In this document: one piece after another, positions 33,567 to 43,211 of the stretch
Layout of the letters: each line of letters begins with the position of its first letter
How positions within the stretch are numbered: the stretch's first letter is position 1
Program-made: the position numbers and the translations under genes
Assembly: GCF_013155465.1 (NCBI RefSeq)
Contig: NZ_JABJVX010000016.1
Span: 1 to 56,415 of the forward strand
Length of the DNA: 56,415 nt
Origin: Alterinioella nitratireducens
GTDB lineage: Bacteria > Pseudomonadota > Alphaproteobacteria > Rhodobacterales > Rhodobacteraceae
Direction of reading: 5' to 3'
The notes under the pieces: generated by a model
Told to the model about the DNA's origin: nothing
Seen by the model: only the letters and a program-made list of their open reading frames with translations
Databases searched by the model: none

Positions 33567-33825
33567 CGACAACATCCTCTTCGGCGGCATCGGGGCCGAT
33601 ACTTTCGTCTTCGACACCGCCGATGGCGGCACCCAAGTGATCGCCGACATGGAGGCCTGGGACACGGTCGAAGTCGACAATTCAAGCTATGCCAATGCCA
33701 ATGCCTTGATCGCAAGTCTGAGCCAACAGGGCGACGATGTCGTGCTCAACGACAACGGCACAACCATCCGCTTCGAGAACACAACCATCGCCGCGTTCGA
33801 TACCGACATGTTCGTCTTCGTGTGA
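33567..33825 (+). pseudogene. 3'-terminal fragment of an RTX protein gene
   Basis: From about 33567 the plus strand reads FDNILFGGIGADTFVFDTAD, then GGTQVIADMEAWDTVEV, SQQGDDVVLNDNGTTIRFEN and ends TTIAAFDTDMFVFV with TGA at 33823. This is the last RTX repeat and conserved C-terminal secretion region of RTX proteins of this group. Upstream of 33567 the frame enters antisense antitoxin sequence, so the gene is beheaded. Its last 30 bases (33796-33825) match the gene end at 56366-56415 at all but one position. It most likely arose by duplication or recombination with that gene. Confidence 0.8.
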
Positions 33826-33842
33826 GGGACTGTCCGAAACGC

Positions 33843-34499
33843 TCAGGCCGCCATGTTGTGCAGGTGATGCTCGATGGCGGCCTCGAGGTCGTCGTAATAG
33901 ACCGCGCGCCCGTGTTCCAGGACGATCCCGACATCGCAAAGCTCGCGGATCTGCGGCATCGAATGGCTGACCACGAAGGAGCCTGAATCGCGCATCCGTT
34001 CGTGGAACAGCGCGCCGCTCTTCTTCTTGAAGGCAGCATCGCCCACCGATGTCACCTCGTCGACCAGATAGGTATCGAAAGGAATACCCATCGAGACTCC
34101 GAAGGAAAGCCGCGAGCGCATCCCCGAGGAATAGCTGCGCAGCGGCATGTGAAAACTGGGGCCCAGTTCGGCGAAATCCTCGACAAACTCGGCCAGCGCT
34201 TCGGTGTCGACCCCGTAGATCCGGGCCACGAACTTGGCGTTCTGCGACCCCGTCAGATCGGGGTGGAACGAGCCCGCAAACCCCACCGGCCAGGAGATCG
34301 TGCCGCTGGACAGGATTTCGCCCGAGGTGGCGTCCATGGTGCCCGCGATCATCTTGAGCAGGGTCGATTTGCCCGCCCCGTTGCGTCCCAGAAGCGCCAC
34401 CGAGGTCTTGGAGGGAACGCTGAGGCTGAGATCGTCGATCACCAGCTTGCGCTGGCCGCGCAGCACGAACTCCTTGCGCAGGTTGCGGAACTCGATCAT
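33843..34499 (-). CDS. kpsT: Polysaccharide ABC transporter ATP-binding protein, KpsT-like (218 aa)
   Basis: This is the ATPase that drives export of a finished polysaccharide across the inner membrane. Walker A is GRNGAGKS (38-45), the ABC signature SSGMRSRLSFG at about 128 and Walker B YLVDEVTSVGD at about 147. The EFVLRGQRKLVIDDLSLSV opening and the 218-residue length fit KpsT/CtrD rather than Wzt, which carries a C-terminal carbohydrate-binding domain. It lies 14 bases after kpsE on the minus strand, while the permease gene kpsM is divergent. It converges with the RTX fragment (17 bases between stops). Confidence 0.93.
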   Translation of the reverse strand: MIEFRNLRKEFVLRGQRKLVIDDLSLSVPSKTSVALLGRNGAGKSTLLKMIAGTMDATSGEILSSGTISWPVGFAGSFHPDLTGSQNAKFVARIYGVDTEALAEFVEDFAELGPSFHMPLRSYSSGMRSRLSFGVSMGIPFDTYLVDEVTSVGDAAFKKKSGALFHERMRDSGSFVVSHSMPQIRELCDVGIVLEHGRAVYYDDLEAAIEHHLHNMAA

Positions 34500-34513
34500 C
34501 CCCTCATCCCCCG

Positions 34514-35740
34514 TCAGCGCCGGTCCCTGAGGCTGTAGGCCAGCAAGATCACGACCGACCAGATCAGGAAGGCAAAGAGTGTGATCACCGCCAGCGTCAC
34601 CGGCCGGTCGGGATATTGCGCCCGTTCGGCCAGCGTCGGGCGGATATGCGCAGCGAGATAGCGGCTTTGCCGCCGGGCCTCGTTGCGGGCCGCATCGAAG
34701 GAGGCGAGCGCGGTGGTGTAGGTGGTTTCGGCAAATTCCAGATCGACCAGCAGGCGCTCGTATTCGCCGACGAGGTCGGCGATTCCGGTACGCCCGTTGC
34801 CGGTGTCGCCAAGCACCGCGCGTTCGGCGGCGATGCGGGTCTCGATCACGGTGATCAGGCGCTCGGCCTGGGTGATGCGGGGGTCGTTCTCGCGCGCCGT
34901 CTCCTGCAGCAGGTCGAGCTGGATCAGCGCCTCGGCCAGCTGTGCCTGCAGGTTGGTCACCAGCCCCATCTGGCCCTGCGTGTCGGCAGTGGGGTCGATG
35001 GTCTGGTTGGCGTTGCGCCAGCTGGCCAGCGTGATGCGGGCCTCGGCCAGACGGGTCTCGGCCTGCTCCAATTCTTCGCGGGCATAGCTGATCATGTCCT
35101 CGCGCGCGAGCGACGAGAGCGCGTTGATCATGGCGCTGCTTTCCTCGAAGATCATCTGCGCGATCTCCTGCGCCTCCCCGGCGGTGAAGGCGCGCACCTC
35201 GAGGTCGATGAGCCCGGTGCCGCTATCGTAATAGATGCGCACCATGCGGCCCCAATGCTCGACCAGATCTTCGATCGTGCCGGGGGCGTGATAGGCAAAG
35301 ATCGGGTCGATCTCGGAATCGGCGCGCGACCAGATGGCGCGCAGATCCAGCGCCGCGTCGATCCGGGCGACCAGTTCCTGGCTTTGCAGGAATTCATAGA
35401 GGATATCGGTGTCCGAGGAGGAGGAGCCCGATAGGTTGGTGATCCCACCCAGAAGCTCGATGGCCGAGCTCGCCTCTTCGGTGCGCACCGAAAAGCCGAC
35501 ATTTGAGGCGTATTGATCGACCGCCCGCACCCACAGATACCAAGCCGAGACCGCCATCGGGGCCACGACCATGACGAGGAACGAGACCACGATCAGCGCG
35601 TGGCGGCGCTTGGGCCGGGCCAGGCTGGCCGTGGGCCGGGCCTCGGTTGGCGGAGCTGCCTCCGGCGCGGGGGCCGGGGCAGGCGGGCTTGCCGGCGCAT
35701 TGGCCTGCGCGGTCGGTTTCGAGTTCGGGGGGGTGGACAC
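34514..35740 (-). CDS. kpsE: Capsule export inner-membrane protein, KpsE/CtrB-like (408 aa)
   Basis: KpsE bridges the inner-membrane transporter and the outer-membrane channel. A proline/alanine-rich cytoplasmic tail (1-45) precedes a first membrane helix (about 48-70). A long periplasmic part follows, with coiled-coil character between about 215 and 345 (REELEQAETRLAEARITLAS). A second membrane helix lies at about 385-403 (VTLAVITLFAFLIWSVVILL). This two-helix arrangement and length define the family. The start is GTG 35740, 102 bases from the divergent kpsM. The outer-membrane partner here is likely the Wza-like lipoprotein at 42097. Confidence 0.9.
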   Translation of the reverse strand: MSTPPNSKPTAQANAPASPPAPAPAPEAAPPTEARPTASLARPKRRHALIVVSFLVMVVAPMAVSAWYLWVRAVDQYASNVGFSVRTEEASSAIELLGGITNLSGSSSSDTDILYEFLQSQELVARIDAALDLRAIWSRADSEIDPIFAYHAPGTIEDLVEHWGRMVRIYYDSGTGLIDLEVRAFTAGEAQEIAQMIFEESSAMINALSSLAREDMISYAREELEQAETRLAEARITLASWRNANQTIDPTADTQGQMGLVTNLQAQLAEALIQLDLLQETARENDPRITQAERLITVIETRIAAERAVLGDTGNGRTGIADLVGEYERLLVDLEFAETTYTTALASFDAARNEARRQSRYLAAHIRPTLAERAQYPDRPVTLAVITLFAFLIWSVVILLAYSLRDRR

Positions 35741-35842
35741 GTGTCAGACCGCCTTGGGATTGGGGAGAGAGTGATTGTATCTCATGGTGCCCTGCTACAT
35801 AAAGACCCGAGTTTTATCCAGCTTTCCCGTACAGGTGCGGCT

Positions 35843-36664
35843 ATGGTTTCCGTCCCGGATGACACCACCTCTGCCGAGCTCAGGCCGGTGCGGACCCGGC
35901 GCAAGTTTCCCACGATCCGCGCCATTGCCGCCCTGATGCTGCGCGAGATGAGCACCACCTATGGCCGCTCACCCGGTGGCTATCTCTGGGCGGTTCTGGA
36001 ACCTGCGGCGGGGATCGCGGTGCTGTCGCTGATCTTTTCCATCGGCTTCCGGAACCCGCCGATGGGCACGAATTTCCCCATTTTCTATGCCACCGGCCTG
36101 GTTCCGTTCATGTTCTTCACCGATATCAGCAATAAGCTGTCGCAATCGATCAACTTCTCGCGGCAATTGCTGGCCTATCCGAGCGTGACCTATATCGACG
36201 CGCTCTTGGGCCGGTTCATCCTCAATGCGCTGACGCAGCTTCTGGTCGGCTATATCGTGCTCTTGGGGATCCTTTTGGCCTTCGAGACCCGCACCACACT
36301 GGAGGTCGTCCGCGTCATCATGGCCTATGCGATGTCGGCCAGCCTGGCCTTGGGAATCGGGGTGATGAACGCGCTGTTGATCTCGATGTTCCCGGTCTGG
36401 CAGCAGGTTTGGGGCATCGTGACCCGGCCGCTATTCCTGATCTCGGGGATCATTTTCACCTATGAAAGCATCCCCGATCCGTATCAATCCTACCTGTGGT
36501 ACAATCCGCTAATGCATGTGACCGGCGAAATGCGCGCCGCCTTCTATGTCAGCTACGAGGCCGATTACGTCTCTCCGATGTATGTCTTCGGGCTGAGCCT
36601 GATCTTGCTGGTCCTGGGGCTGGTCTTCCTGCGCCGTTATCATCGCGACATCATCAATTATTAA
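35843..36664 (+). CDS. kpsM: Polysaccharide ABC transporter permease, KpsM-like (273 aa)
   Basis: ATG 35843 (MVSVPDDTTSAELRPVRT) is chosen over the frame-open upstream region, which is antisense to kpsE. The cytoplasmic IRAIAALMLREMSTTYGRS segment with SPGGYLWAVLEPAAGIAVLS is the conserved N-terminus of ABC-2 polysaccharide permeases. Six hydrophobic helices can be traced, ending with YVFGLSLILLVLGLVFLRRY. The protein pairs with KpsT. Splitting kpsM from kpsE-kpsT in a divergent arrangement is a local feature. The next gene on the same strand is an Stf0 sulfotransferase after 95 bases. Confidence 0.93.
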   Translation: MVSVPDDTTSAELRPVRTRRKFPTIRAIAALMLREMSTTYGRSPGGYLWAVLEPAAGIAVLSLIFSIGFRNPPMGTNFPIFYATGLVPFMFFTDISNKLSQSINFSRQLLAYPSVTYIDALLGRFILNALTQLLVGYIVLLGILLAFETRTTLEVVRVIMAYAMSASLALGIGVMNALLISMFPVWQQVWGIVTRPLFLISGIIFTYESIPDPYQSYLWYNPLMHVTGEMRAAFYVSYEADYVSPMYVFGLSLILLVLGLVFLRRYHRDIINY

Positions 36665-36759
36665 GGTGCGAACCGGGCGGGTTGTGGGGTTGCCGGTCTC
36701 TCCGTAAAAGATGCCGGACGGGCGGCGCGCCTGCGGGCTATGGTGACAGTTTGACGAAC

Positions 36760-37506
36760 ATGATCTTCAAGACAATCTCGCAGGAATGCTCGCATGAGAA
36801 GGTTCTGCGCAAGCTCTTCCGGGCCAGATGCGCCTATGACGGGCCGGTGGTCTTCGATGCGCCGCTGATGCTGATCGGGTTCACCAACCGCTGCGGTTCG
36901 AACCTGCTTGCGGGCTATCTGCGCGCGGCCCGCAGCGTGACCGGGTTTCAGGAACAGCTCAACCATGACGTGGTCGCGAAGGTCGCGCGCGAGCAGGGGA
37001 TCGACAGCTTCGTCGATTACATCCGCCATGTCTCGCAGCGGGCCGCGCGGCATGGGTTCAAGGCTGGAGTCGAACAGGTCGCCATGCTGCACCGGCTCGG
37101 CATCGCCCGGATGTATCCGTCGGTGCGCGTGCTGCACATCACCCGGCGCGACACGCTGGCACAGGCGGTGTCCTTCTCGATCGCCGACCAGACCAAGCAA
37201 TGGGTCTCGTGGCAGCCCCGCAGATCCGAGCCGCGCTATGACCGGGCTGATATCGACCGGCGGCTGGACTGGATCGCGCTGCAAAACGAAGCGATGCGCG
37301 TGGCGTCCAGGATCTACGGCTTCGCCTATGGCCAGATCACCTATGAGAGCCTGGTCAGATCGCCGTCCGAGGCGGTCGCCCGCGCCGCCACCTTCTTCGG
37401 GCTGGAACCGCCCGAGGCGCTGCCGAAACCGGGGCTGACGCGGCAGGCCGATGCGGTCAATGCCGAATTCATCGACCGCTACCTGAAAGACGTCTGGCAG
37501 CCCTGA
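36760..37506 (+). CDS. Stf0-family sulfotransferase (248 aa)
   Basis: FTNRCGSNLLAGYLRAA (41-57) is the PAPS 5'-loop and LHITRRDTLAQAVSFSIADQ (about 124-143) the 3'-phosphate motif. R-R-D-x3-Q-A-x-S is specific for Stf0, the group that includes mycobacterial trehalose sulfotransferase. Glu in GFQEQLNHD corresponds to the catalytic region after the first strand. ATG 36760 was chosen; the open frame further upstream lies inside kpsM. Length (248) is normal. Its position beside kpsM suggests it decorates the exported polysaccharide. Confidence 0.85.
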   Translation: MIFKTISQECSHEKVLRKLFRARCAYDGPVVFDAPLMLIGFTNRCGSNLLAGYLRAARSVTGFQEQLNHDVVAKVAREQGIDSFVDYIRHVSQRAARHGFKAGVEQVAMLHRLGIARMYPSVRVLHITRRDTLAQAVSFSIADQTKQWVSWQPRRSEPRYDRADIDRRLDWIALQNEAMRVASRIYGFAYGQITYESLVRSPSEAVARAATFFGLEPPEALPKPGLTRQADAVNAEFIDRYLKDVWQP

Positions 37507-37521
37507 GGGGCGAGGGGAGGG

Positions 37522-38253
37522 TCAGGGCGGCAGGTCAGCGGCGGAAAAGGCCAATGGCTCGAAGACCGGCTCGCCTTGCATCTCGCGCAGGCCTTGCAGG
37601 AATTTCTGCGGCTCGGACGGGTCGAGATGATCCAGCTGCCAAGGCGCGTAGCGCCACCATCTATGGTGCAGGAACGCCGCGATCAGGCCTGGCGGCAGGC
37701 GCCATTTCTTGATCACCGCCGGATTGCCCGCCACCACCGCATAGGCCGGCACATCCCTAGACACCACGGCATGGGCCGCGACCACCGCGCCGTCGCCGAT
37801 GCTGACGCCGGGCGCGATATAGGCGCCATGGCCGATCCAGACATCATTGCCGATACGGGTGATTTTCGCCCGCGTGGGCGGGCCGTCGAAGGCGAACTTG
37901 TAGCGGTGATAGCCCTCGGCCCCCTCAAACCCGTTGCCTAGGTCGAAAAGCCGGTCGCCCAGGTAGAAGGCCGGGCTGGTCGAGACCCAGTGCATCGGGT
38001 GGTTCTGACGCCCGATCTGCACCTCTTCCCCGAAGGAACAATAGCGCCCGATCCGCGCCCCGAAGCAATAGCCCGAGACCTGGTAGGAAAACGCCCCCAG
38101 ATGCAGCGAATGCACATATTCGGTCCATTTCAGGCTGGCCGGAGCCTCGATGCGGGTGTCGCGGGGCAGGGTGACGCTGCGCGCGCCCTCGCGGCGCAGA
38201 ACCTCGATACCGGCAGCGCGCAGCCGGGCGTTCTGGACGGAAACTGTGTTCAC
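37522..38253 (-). CDS. CatB-like hexapeptide-repeat acetyltransferase (243 aa)
   Basis: Left-handed beta-helix repeats are clear in [20 protein letters not shown] and in [16 protein letters not shown], then [36 protein letters not shown] follows, the conserved exit of CatB/xenobiotic acyltransferase proteins. His in [11 protein letters not shown] is a candidate catalytic residue. These enzymes transfer acetyl from acetyl-CoA to hydroxyl or amino groups, in this context probably polysaccharide sugars. The start is GTG 38253, overlapping the preceding glycosyltransferase stop (GTGA), so it is coupled to that gene. Confidence 0.85.
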   Translation of the reverse strand: MNTVSVQNARLRAAGIEVLRREGARSVTLPRDTRIEAPASLKWTEYVHSLHLGAFSYQVSGYCFGARIGRYCSFGEEVQIGRQNHPMHWVSTSPAFYLGDRLFDLGNGFEGAEGYHRYKFAFDGPPTRAKITRIGNDVWIGHGAYIAPGVSIGDGAVVAAHAVVSRDVPAYAVVAGNPAVIKKWRLPPGLIAAFLHHRWWRYAPWQLDHLDPSEPQKFLQGLREMQGEPVFEPLAFSAADLPP

Positions 38254-40427
38254 CTGGCGGGTCCCTGCCTGTCTTCGATCGTGGTCAGGATGTTCTGGAC
38301 CAAATCGGCATCGGGCGCAAAGCGAATTGGAACCCCGTTTTCCGCCCGCGCCACCGCCGCGCCCTGCGCGCCGATATCGAAGGCATGGACCGGCAGCCCC
38401 GTCGCCAGCGCCTCATGTGTGGTATAGGAAAAGGTCTCGGGCCAGATCGACGGGATAAGCCAGCAGGTGATGCCGTAGCGCGCCACCAGGTCGCCGATCT
38501 GATCCAGCCGGTAATCGCCGTGGATGGTCACCTGCCGAGGCAGGCTGAAGGAGGGGTCGATATTGCCCACCAGCACCAGCGACATGGACGGGTCTTTGCG
38601 CAGGTGGCGGCCTAGGTCTTCCACAAGCCCCGCGCCTTTCTGATAGCCGATATTGCCCAGAACCCCGATCACGGTCTTGCCCCCGTCCGGCGCGGACAGG
38701 CGCGGCACCGGGGCCAGCAACTCATGCGGCCGGACCCGCAGCTTGCGCTCAAGGCCGGGCCAGGCGGCCAGCACATGGTCACGGCTGTTCTCGGAAAAGA
38801 CGGTGATGCGGGTCGCGCTTTCCAGCACCGCACCCCATTTGCCCTGCCACTCGACCAGGCTGACGCGGGTACCATCGGGACGCGTCGCCACATGGGCCGG
38901 ATCGGCGCGGTCCGGCGTGACGGGACCGCGATAGATCCCGTCGCCATCGAGCAGGCAATAGGAGGGCGAGACGGGCAGGAAATCGTGAAACAGCACCTCG
39001 ATCCGGTCACCCGTATGAGCCCGGCAAAGATCACGCAGAATATCGGGCAGGCCGACCGGGTCCAGATCGCCGACACCGCAAGAATAGACAATGCGGCGCG
39101 CGCGAATCGGATGAAGCAATTCTTTAACATAACTAAGATTATTCGTCGTTCCCGCGACCTGTCCCGAGGGCAGCCGAATCTCAAGCTGAAACCGCTCGGC
39201 GCCACCCACGCGCAGCACGATGGAGCCCTGCCCGCGCGCCAAGTCTTCCGAGATGCCGCGTTGCAGGAAATGCTCGGCCCCGCCGCCTAGGGAATGGGCC
39301 AGGTAAATCGGCACCGGGCCTTCGGCGCGTTCGGCCAGCAGCCCAACGGCCAGCGCCAGGCGCGGCGCGACCAGCGGATCGTTACGGATGAACTCCTGCA
39401 CCTCGCGGTCGAACTCGGGGTAGCGCCCCGACAGGATCGCCCCATTGCGCCGTAGCAGAGCCTGTTTTGCCTCCGATCCGAAGCTTTCCCCGCCGCGATG
39501 CTCCACAAAGAGATTGGCCAGGCCGAGGTGCCGCCCGCCAAGCGCGCGGGTCTTCTGGCACCAATCGACCTCCTCGCCGTAGCCGCGCCCAAAATCGGTG
39601 TCGAAGCCCGGCACGCGGGCCAGGAAATCCGGGTTCAGCGCCATGCAGAAGCCGACGCCGGTGGGGGCCTCGGGCAGGATCGCCCGGCCATCGAAGCGGC
39701 GCGCCAAGGCGTCCAGCGCGTCGCCCTCGCCGGGGACCAGCGGGCAGCGCGTGCTGATCTGAGGCACCGTCATGAGCTCGGCGTCGTTCGACATTGGCGT
39801 GACGCTGGCAACGGTTTCATCGCGCAGGATGGGGGCGATCAGGCGGCTGGCCCACCCCCACGGCACCAGCGCGTCGGAATTGAGCAAAATGACCGGATTG
39901 TCCTGTTTCAGAGCCTGTTTCAGACCCTTGTTCACGCTGCCGATGAAGCCGAGATTCCTAGGGTTCTCCAAGAGAGTCACGCGATCAGCGCGCGCCCCAG
40001 TCCAATCCCGCAGGAAGGGACGCACCCGGTCGTCGGTCGAGCAATCCTCGATCACGATCAGATGCCAGAGCAGATCGGTATTGTCCTCGACCCGGCCCAG
40101 AACCTCCGGCAGCAGGTGGAAGACGTTATAGACCGGCAGCACGATGGTGACAGGGCTGTCCAGGGGCTGCGGCGCGGCCCCGGCAAAGAGCCCGTCCTGC
40201 ATCGGCAGCGCCACCAGCGTCACGTTGAGATGCATCCGCGCCTTGACGCGGGCGCGCCAGACCGGATCGCGGGTGATGAGCCAGCCGACCACGGCGGGCA
40301 GCGCGCGGGTGCCGTCGATCACGAAGCGCAAGGAAATGAGCAGGGGGCCGAAGGCGCGCCCCGCCTCGGCCTCATGCTTATGATGCGCCGCGTAGCGCAC
40401 ATAGAGCCCCCGGATGCGGTTCAGCAC
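38250..40427 (-). CDS. GT2-GT4 fusion glycosyltransferase (725 aa)
   Basis: GTG 40427 is chosen ([20 protein letters not shown]) because the frame upstream is proline-rich and overlaps the sugar transferase gene. The GT2 domain has [30 protein letters not shown] and [15 protein letters not shown], with [12 protein letters not shown] holding the D-x-D-like site. [17 protein letters not shown] is the catalytic ED region. A second, GT-B domain starts near residue 395 ([18 protein letters not shown]) and has [20 protein letters not shown] as the E-x7-E donor motif. Two enzymes in one chain would add two sugars in order. It is followed by the acetyltransferase and preceded, 117 bases away, by the initiating transferase. 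Confidence 0.82.
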   Translation of the reverse strand: MLNRIRGLYVRYAAHHKHEAEAGRAFGPLLISLRFVIDGTRALPAVVGWLITRDPVWRARVKARMHLNVTLVALPMQDGLFAGAAPQPLDSPVTIVLPVYNVFHLLPEVLGRVEDNTDLLWHLIVIEDCSTDDRVRPFLRDWTGARADRVTLLENPRNLGFIGSVNKGLKQALKQDNPVILLNSDALVPWGWASRLIAPILRDETVASVTPMSNDAELMTVPQISTRCPLVPGEGDALDALARRFDGRAILPEAPTGVGFCMALNPDFLARVPGFDTDFGRGYGEEVDWCQKTRALGGRHLGLANLFVEHRGGESFGSEAKQALLRRNGAILSGRYPEFDREVQEFIRNDPLVAPRLALAVGLLAERAEGPVPIYLAHSLGGGAEHFLQRGISEDLARGQGSIVLRVGGAERFQLEIRLPSGQVAGTTNNLSYVKELLHPIRARRIVYSCGVGDLDPVGLPDILRDLCRAHTGDRIEVLFHDFLPVSPSYCLLDGDGIYRGPVTPDRADPAHVATRPDGTRVSLVEWQGKWGAVLESATRITVFSENSRDHVLAAWPGLERKLRVRPHELLAPVPRLSAPDGGKTVIGVLGNIGYQKGAGLVEDLGRHLRKDPSMSLVLVGNIDPSFSLPRQVTIHGDYRLDQIGDLVARYGITCWLIPSIWPETFSYTTHEALATGLPVHAFDIGAQGAAVARAENGVPIRFAPDADLVQNILTTIEDRQGPAR

Positions 40428-40543
40428 GGCTCTGCCCCCCGTCTGGACCAGCGGCCCGTTGCAATCACATTCGCCCCCGGATGGCGGAGGCGGGCCGAGA
40501 TGTATCGCCGCGCGTCCGGCCTGTCCATCAGGGGACGCAGCAT

Positions 40544-41161
40544 TCAGCCCTGGCGGCGGCGAAACAGGTTGCCGATGGTTTGGAACACCAGGTCGAAATC
40601 GTAGCAGGTGCTCTGGTGGCGCTGGTAGATCAGGTCGAGCCGGGCCTTGCGCGGGATGCAGATGCGGCAATAGACATCGTCGGTTTCCTCGGCCGTGATG
40701 CAGGCTGACAGCAGCCGCCCTTCATGCTTGTGAAAGACGATGGTGGCGAGCCCCGTGACGCCGGGGCGGCTTTTCAGCACCTCGCCGTAGATCTCGGGGA
40801 ACCGCTCGACATATTCGCGCAGGGGCGGACGCGGCCCGACAAAGCTGAGATCGCCCTTGAGGATGTTCCAGAGCTGTGGAAATTCATCCAGCCGCCTGCG
40901 GCGCAGCCTCTCGCCCGTCGGCGTCACCCGCGCCGCCTTATGCGCGCCGGACACGCCGCTGTCGTCATCGACCACGCTCATGGTGCGGAATTTCCACAGC
41001 CGGAAACTCTCGGTCGGGGATTTCATGCGCTCGGCGGCATAGAAGATCGGGCGGCCATCCTCGCGCCAGACCACCCAAGCGAACCACAAGATGAAGGGGC
41101 CGAGGATCACCACCAAGAGGCTGGCGAAGAAAAGATCGAAGATGCGCTTGCGCCATGTCAT
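40544..41161 (-). CDS. Initiating sugar-1-phosphate transferase, PglC/WcaJ-type (205 aa)
   Basis: The protein moves a sugar-1-phosphate from a nucleotide sugar to undecaprenyl phosphate, the first membrane step of repeat-unit assembly. A single N-terminal hydrophobic segment (IFDLFFASLLVVILGPFILW) precedes KFRTMSVVDDD, then RRRLDEFPQLWNILKGDLSF, VGPRPPL and SRPGVTGL, all hallmark motifs with the catalytic Asp-Glu of DEFPQL. At 205 residues it is the short monotopic form without the extra helices of WcaJ/WbaP. Its start overlaps the epimerase stop (ATGA, 41158-41161). The donor sugar may be the product of that epimerase or of the CapD-like enzyme. Confidence 0.92.
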   Translation of the reverse strand: MTWRKRIFDLFFASLLVVILGPFILWFAWVVWREDGRPIFYAAERMKSPTESFRLWKFRTMSVVDDDSGVSGAHKAARVTPTGERLRRRRLDEFPQLWNILKGDLSFVGPRPPLREYVERFPEIYGEVLKSRPGVTGLATIVFHKHEGRLLSACITAEETDDVYCRICIPRKARLDLIYQRHQSTCYDFDLVFQTIGNLFRRRQG

Positions 41162-41994
41162 GGGCGGGCTGCCTCCTGAAAGGCCCGCCACTCGGCCACT
41201 AGGACGGGGGCGGTGCCGCTTGCGGGATCCGGGCGGGTAAAGCGGTTGAGCGCGGCGATGTCCAGCGCAACCTCGGCAATCGCGGTCGCGGGCGCTGCGC
41301 GCGGGGTCCAGAGATGGCCTGCGGCTTCCAGCAGCGCGCCCATCTCGACCGTGCCGGGGGCCGCGACATTGAGGATCTCCGGCAGCGTTCGGCCCTGCCC
41401 TGCCGCATGGGCCAGACCCGCCAGAACGCCCGCCAGCGTCGTCGGGCCGATATAGCTGCGCCTTGGCGTGCGGCCATCGGGAAACTGGTCCAGCACCAAG
41501 GCCGCCCCCTGCCCGACTTGGCCCAGGATCGCGTCGGCCCCCGCGACATTGCCGATGCGCAGGCAGGTGACGGGACCACCCGCCGCCAGCACCGCCTGCT
41601 CCATCGCATGTTTCGCAACGCCATAGGGGGCGGCGGGCGTCACCGCATCGCTTTCCCGGCACAATCCCCCGGCCCGGCCATAGACGGCGGCAGAAGAGGC
41701 CAGCAGATGCGGCCGCCCGTCCGCGGCCCGCTGCACCGCCAATGCCAGATCGGTATTCAGCCCCATATCGGCACCCGAGGCCGGGGTGACACCGGCGAGG
41801 GTCACGATCACATCGGCCCGCGCACAAAGCGCCGTCAGCCCCGCCGGGTCGTCCAGGATATCGCAGCGCGCCCATCCCTCGTGCGCCTGCCCCCGGCTCT
41901 GCCAGGTTGGCTCCAGCCCGGCCCCAGGCCGGCCCCAGGCCCATCGCAGCATGCTGCCCAACCGACCTGTGGCCCCCAGAACCAAAACCCGCAT
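41158..41994 (-). CDS. NAD-dependent epimerase/dehydratase of the extended SDR type (278 aa)
   Basis: ATG 41994 (MRVLVLGATGRLGSML) has AAAGGCG upstream; the ATG at 42021 is a weaker option. GATGRLG is the nucleotide loop, ASSAAVYGRAGG the Ser strand and APYGVAKHAMEQ holds Tyr-x3-Lys, so all catalytic residues are present. It is shorter than GalE or RmlB and most like the 4-keto or UDP-sugar reductase/epimerase genes that pair with small sugar transferases. Coupled translation with the sugar transferase suggests that it prepares the initiating sugar. The exact reaction is not known. Confidence 0.75.
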   Translation of the reverse strand: MRVLVLGATGRLGSMLRWAWGRPGAGLEPTWQSRGQAHEGWARCDILDDPAGLTALCARADVIVTLAGVTPASGADMGLNTDLALAVQRAADGRPHLLASSAAVYGRAGGLCRESDAVTPAAPYGVAKHAMEQAVLAAGGPVTCLRIGNVAGADAILGQVGQGAALVLDQFPDGRTPRRSYIGPTTLAGVLAGLAHAAGQGRTLPEILNVAAPGTVEMGALLEAAGHLWTPRAAPATAIAEVALDIAALNRFTRPDPASGTAPVLVAEWRAFQEAARP

Positions 41995-42096
41995 AAAATC
42001 GCCTTTCTGCGTGGAAGTCATTGACCCTTCGGGCCGGTCCCGTATTTTGCGCCGAAACAGGCACCGCCTTCAATATGCAGCGAGCGTAGCATCTAC

Positions 42097-43206
42097 ATGA
42101 CCCAATTCTGGCGGATCGGCGGGCTTTTCGGCTTATGCCTGCTTCTCGTGGCCTGCGCCCTGCCGCGCGGCGCGGGCATGGAGCGCGAGATCATCAGCGG
42201 GTCGAACAATGCCGATGCCGATTTCGCCGTCTACCCCGTCACCCGCGCCTTCCTGCCGACGCTGGCGGAATGGCCCGTCACCGGGGAACCCGAACTGAAC
42301 TGGATCACCGCCAGCGCCGGGTCGCGTAGCCAGATCATCGCGCCGGGCGACATGGTCTCGATCGCGATCTGGGACAGCAATGACAACTCGCTGCTGACCG
42401 CGCCCGAACAGCGTGTCGTGGGCCTCGAGGAGATGCGCGTCAGCGCCAGCGGCACCATCTTCATGCCCTATATCGGCGATCAGCGCATTTCCGGCCTGAG
42501 CCCGCAGGCCGCGCGCGCCCGGCTGCAACGCGAGTTGGAGGTGATTATTCCTTCCGCCCAGGTGCAATTGTCGATGTCCGAGGGCCGGGCCAATTCGGTC
42601 GACCTGGTCGGCGGTGTAGCCGCCCCCGGCGCCTACCCGATGCCGGATCGCAACTATACTGTGCTCAGCCTGATCTCGCAGGGCGGCGGTGTGCGGGCCG
42701 ATCTTGCCAATCCGCAGATCCGGCTGATGCGTCAGGGCCATATCTTCGGCACCTCGATCAACCGGCTCTATTCCGAACCGCATCTCGATACCCGCCTCGT
42801 GGGCGGCGACCGCGTCATCGTCGAGGAGGACGAGCGCTATTTCCTGTCGCTCGGCGCGGCGGGGCGCCAGGACCAGCACCCGTTCACCCAGGATATCGTC
42901 ACCGCGCTGGATGCGATGGCGATCATCGGCGGCGTCACCTCCAGCCGCGCCGATCCCGAAGGTATCCTGATCCTGCGCGAATATCCGACCTCGGCGCTGC
43001 GCGCCGGTGAACGGGGTCCGCGCATGGAACGCGTCGTCTTCACGCTGGATCTGACCACGTCCGATGGCCTCTTCTCGGCGCGCAATTTCCGCATCCATTC
43101 CGGCGACCTCGTGCTGGCGACCGAAAGCCCGGTCACATCCGTGCAAACCGTCTTCGGCCTTGTGGGCAATGTCTTCGGACTGGCACGCAGCGCGAACAGC
43201 TTCTGA
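42097..43206 (+). CDS. Wza-type polysaccharide export outer-membrane lipoprotein (369 aa)
   Basis: MTQFWRIGGLFGLCLLLVAC is a lipoprotein signal with Cys20 as lipidation site. The poly-export domain follows at about 75-165 (APGDMVSIAIWDSND, VSASGTIFMPYIGDQRISG). SLBB-like repeats come next (VDLVGGVAAPGAYPMPDRN and later TALDAMAIIGG). Such proteins form the outer-membrane channel for capsule or exopolysaccharide. Length (369) fits the Wza/KpsD-small class. It is divergent from the epimerase gene (102 bases between) and convergent with the GT4 gene (5 bases between stops). It is the only outer-membrane channel of this type here and should pair with KpsE. Confidence 0.92.
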   Translation: MTQFWRIGGLFGLCLLLVACALPRGAGMEREIISGSNNADADFAVYPVTRAFLPTLAEWPVTGEPELNWITASAGSRSQIIAPGDMVSIAIWDSNDNSLLTAPEQRVVGLEEMRVSASGTIFMPYIGDQRISGLSPQAARARLQRELEVIIPSAQVQLSMSEGRANSVDLVGGVAAPGAYPMPDRNYTVLSLISQGGGVRADLANPQIRLMRQGHIFGTSINRLYSEPHLDTRLVGGDRVIVEEDERYFLSLGAAGRQDQHPFTQDIVTALDAMAIIGGVTSSRADPEGILILREYPTSALRAGERGPRMERVVFTLDLTTSDGLFSARNFRIHSGDLVLATESPVTSVQTVFGLVGNVFGLARSANSF

Positions 43207-43211
43207 AGCGA

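Noticed and set aside
32240-33840. Insertion sequence as cause of the decayed region
   Set aside because: No transposase-like frame, terminal inverted repeats or target duplication could be seen; the remnants fit antitoxin, RES, DUF2493 and RTX genes instead.
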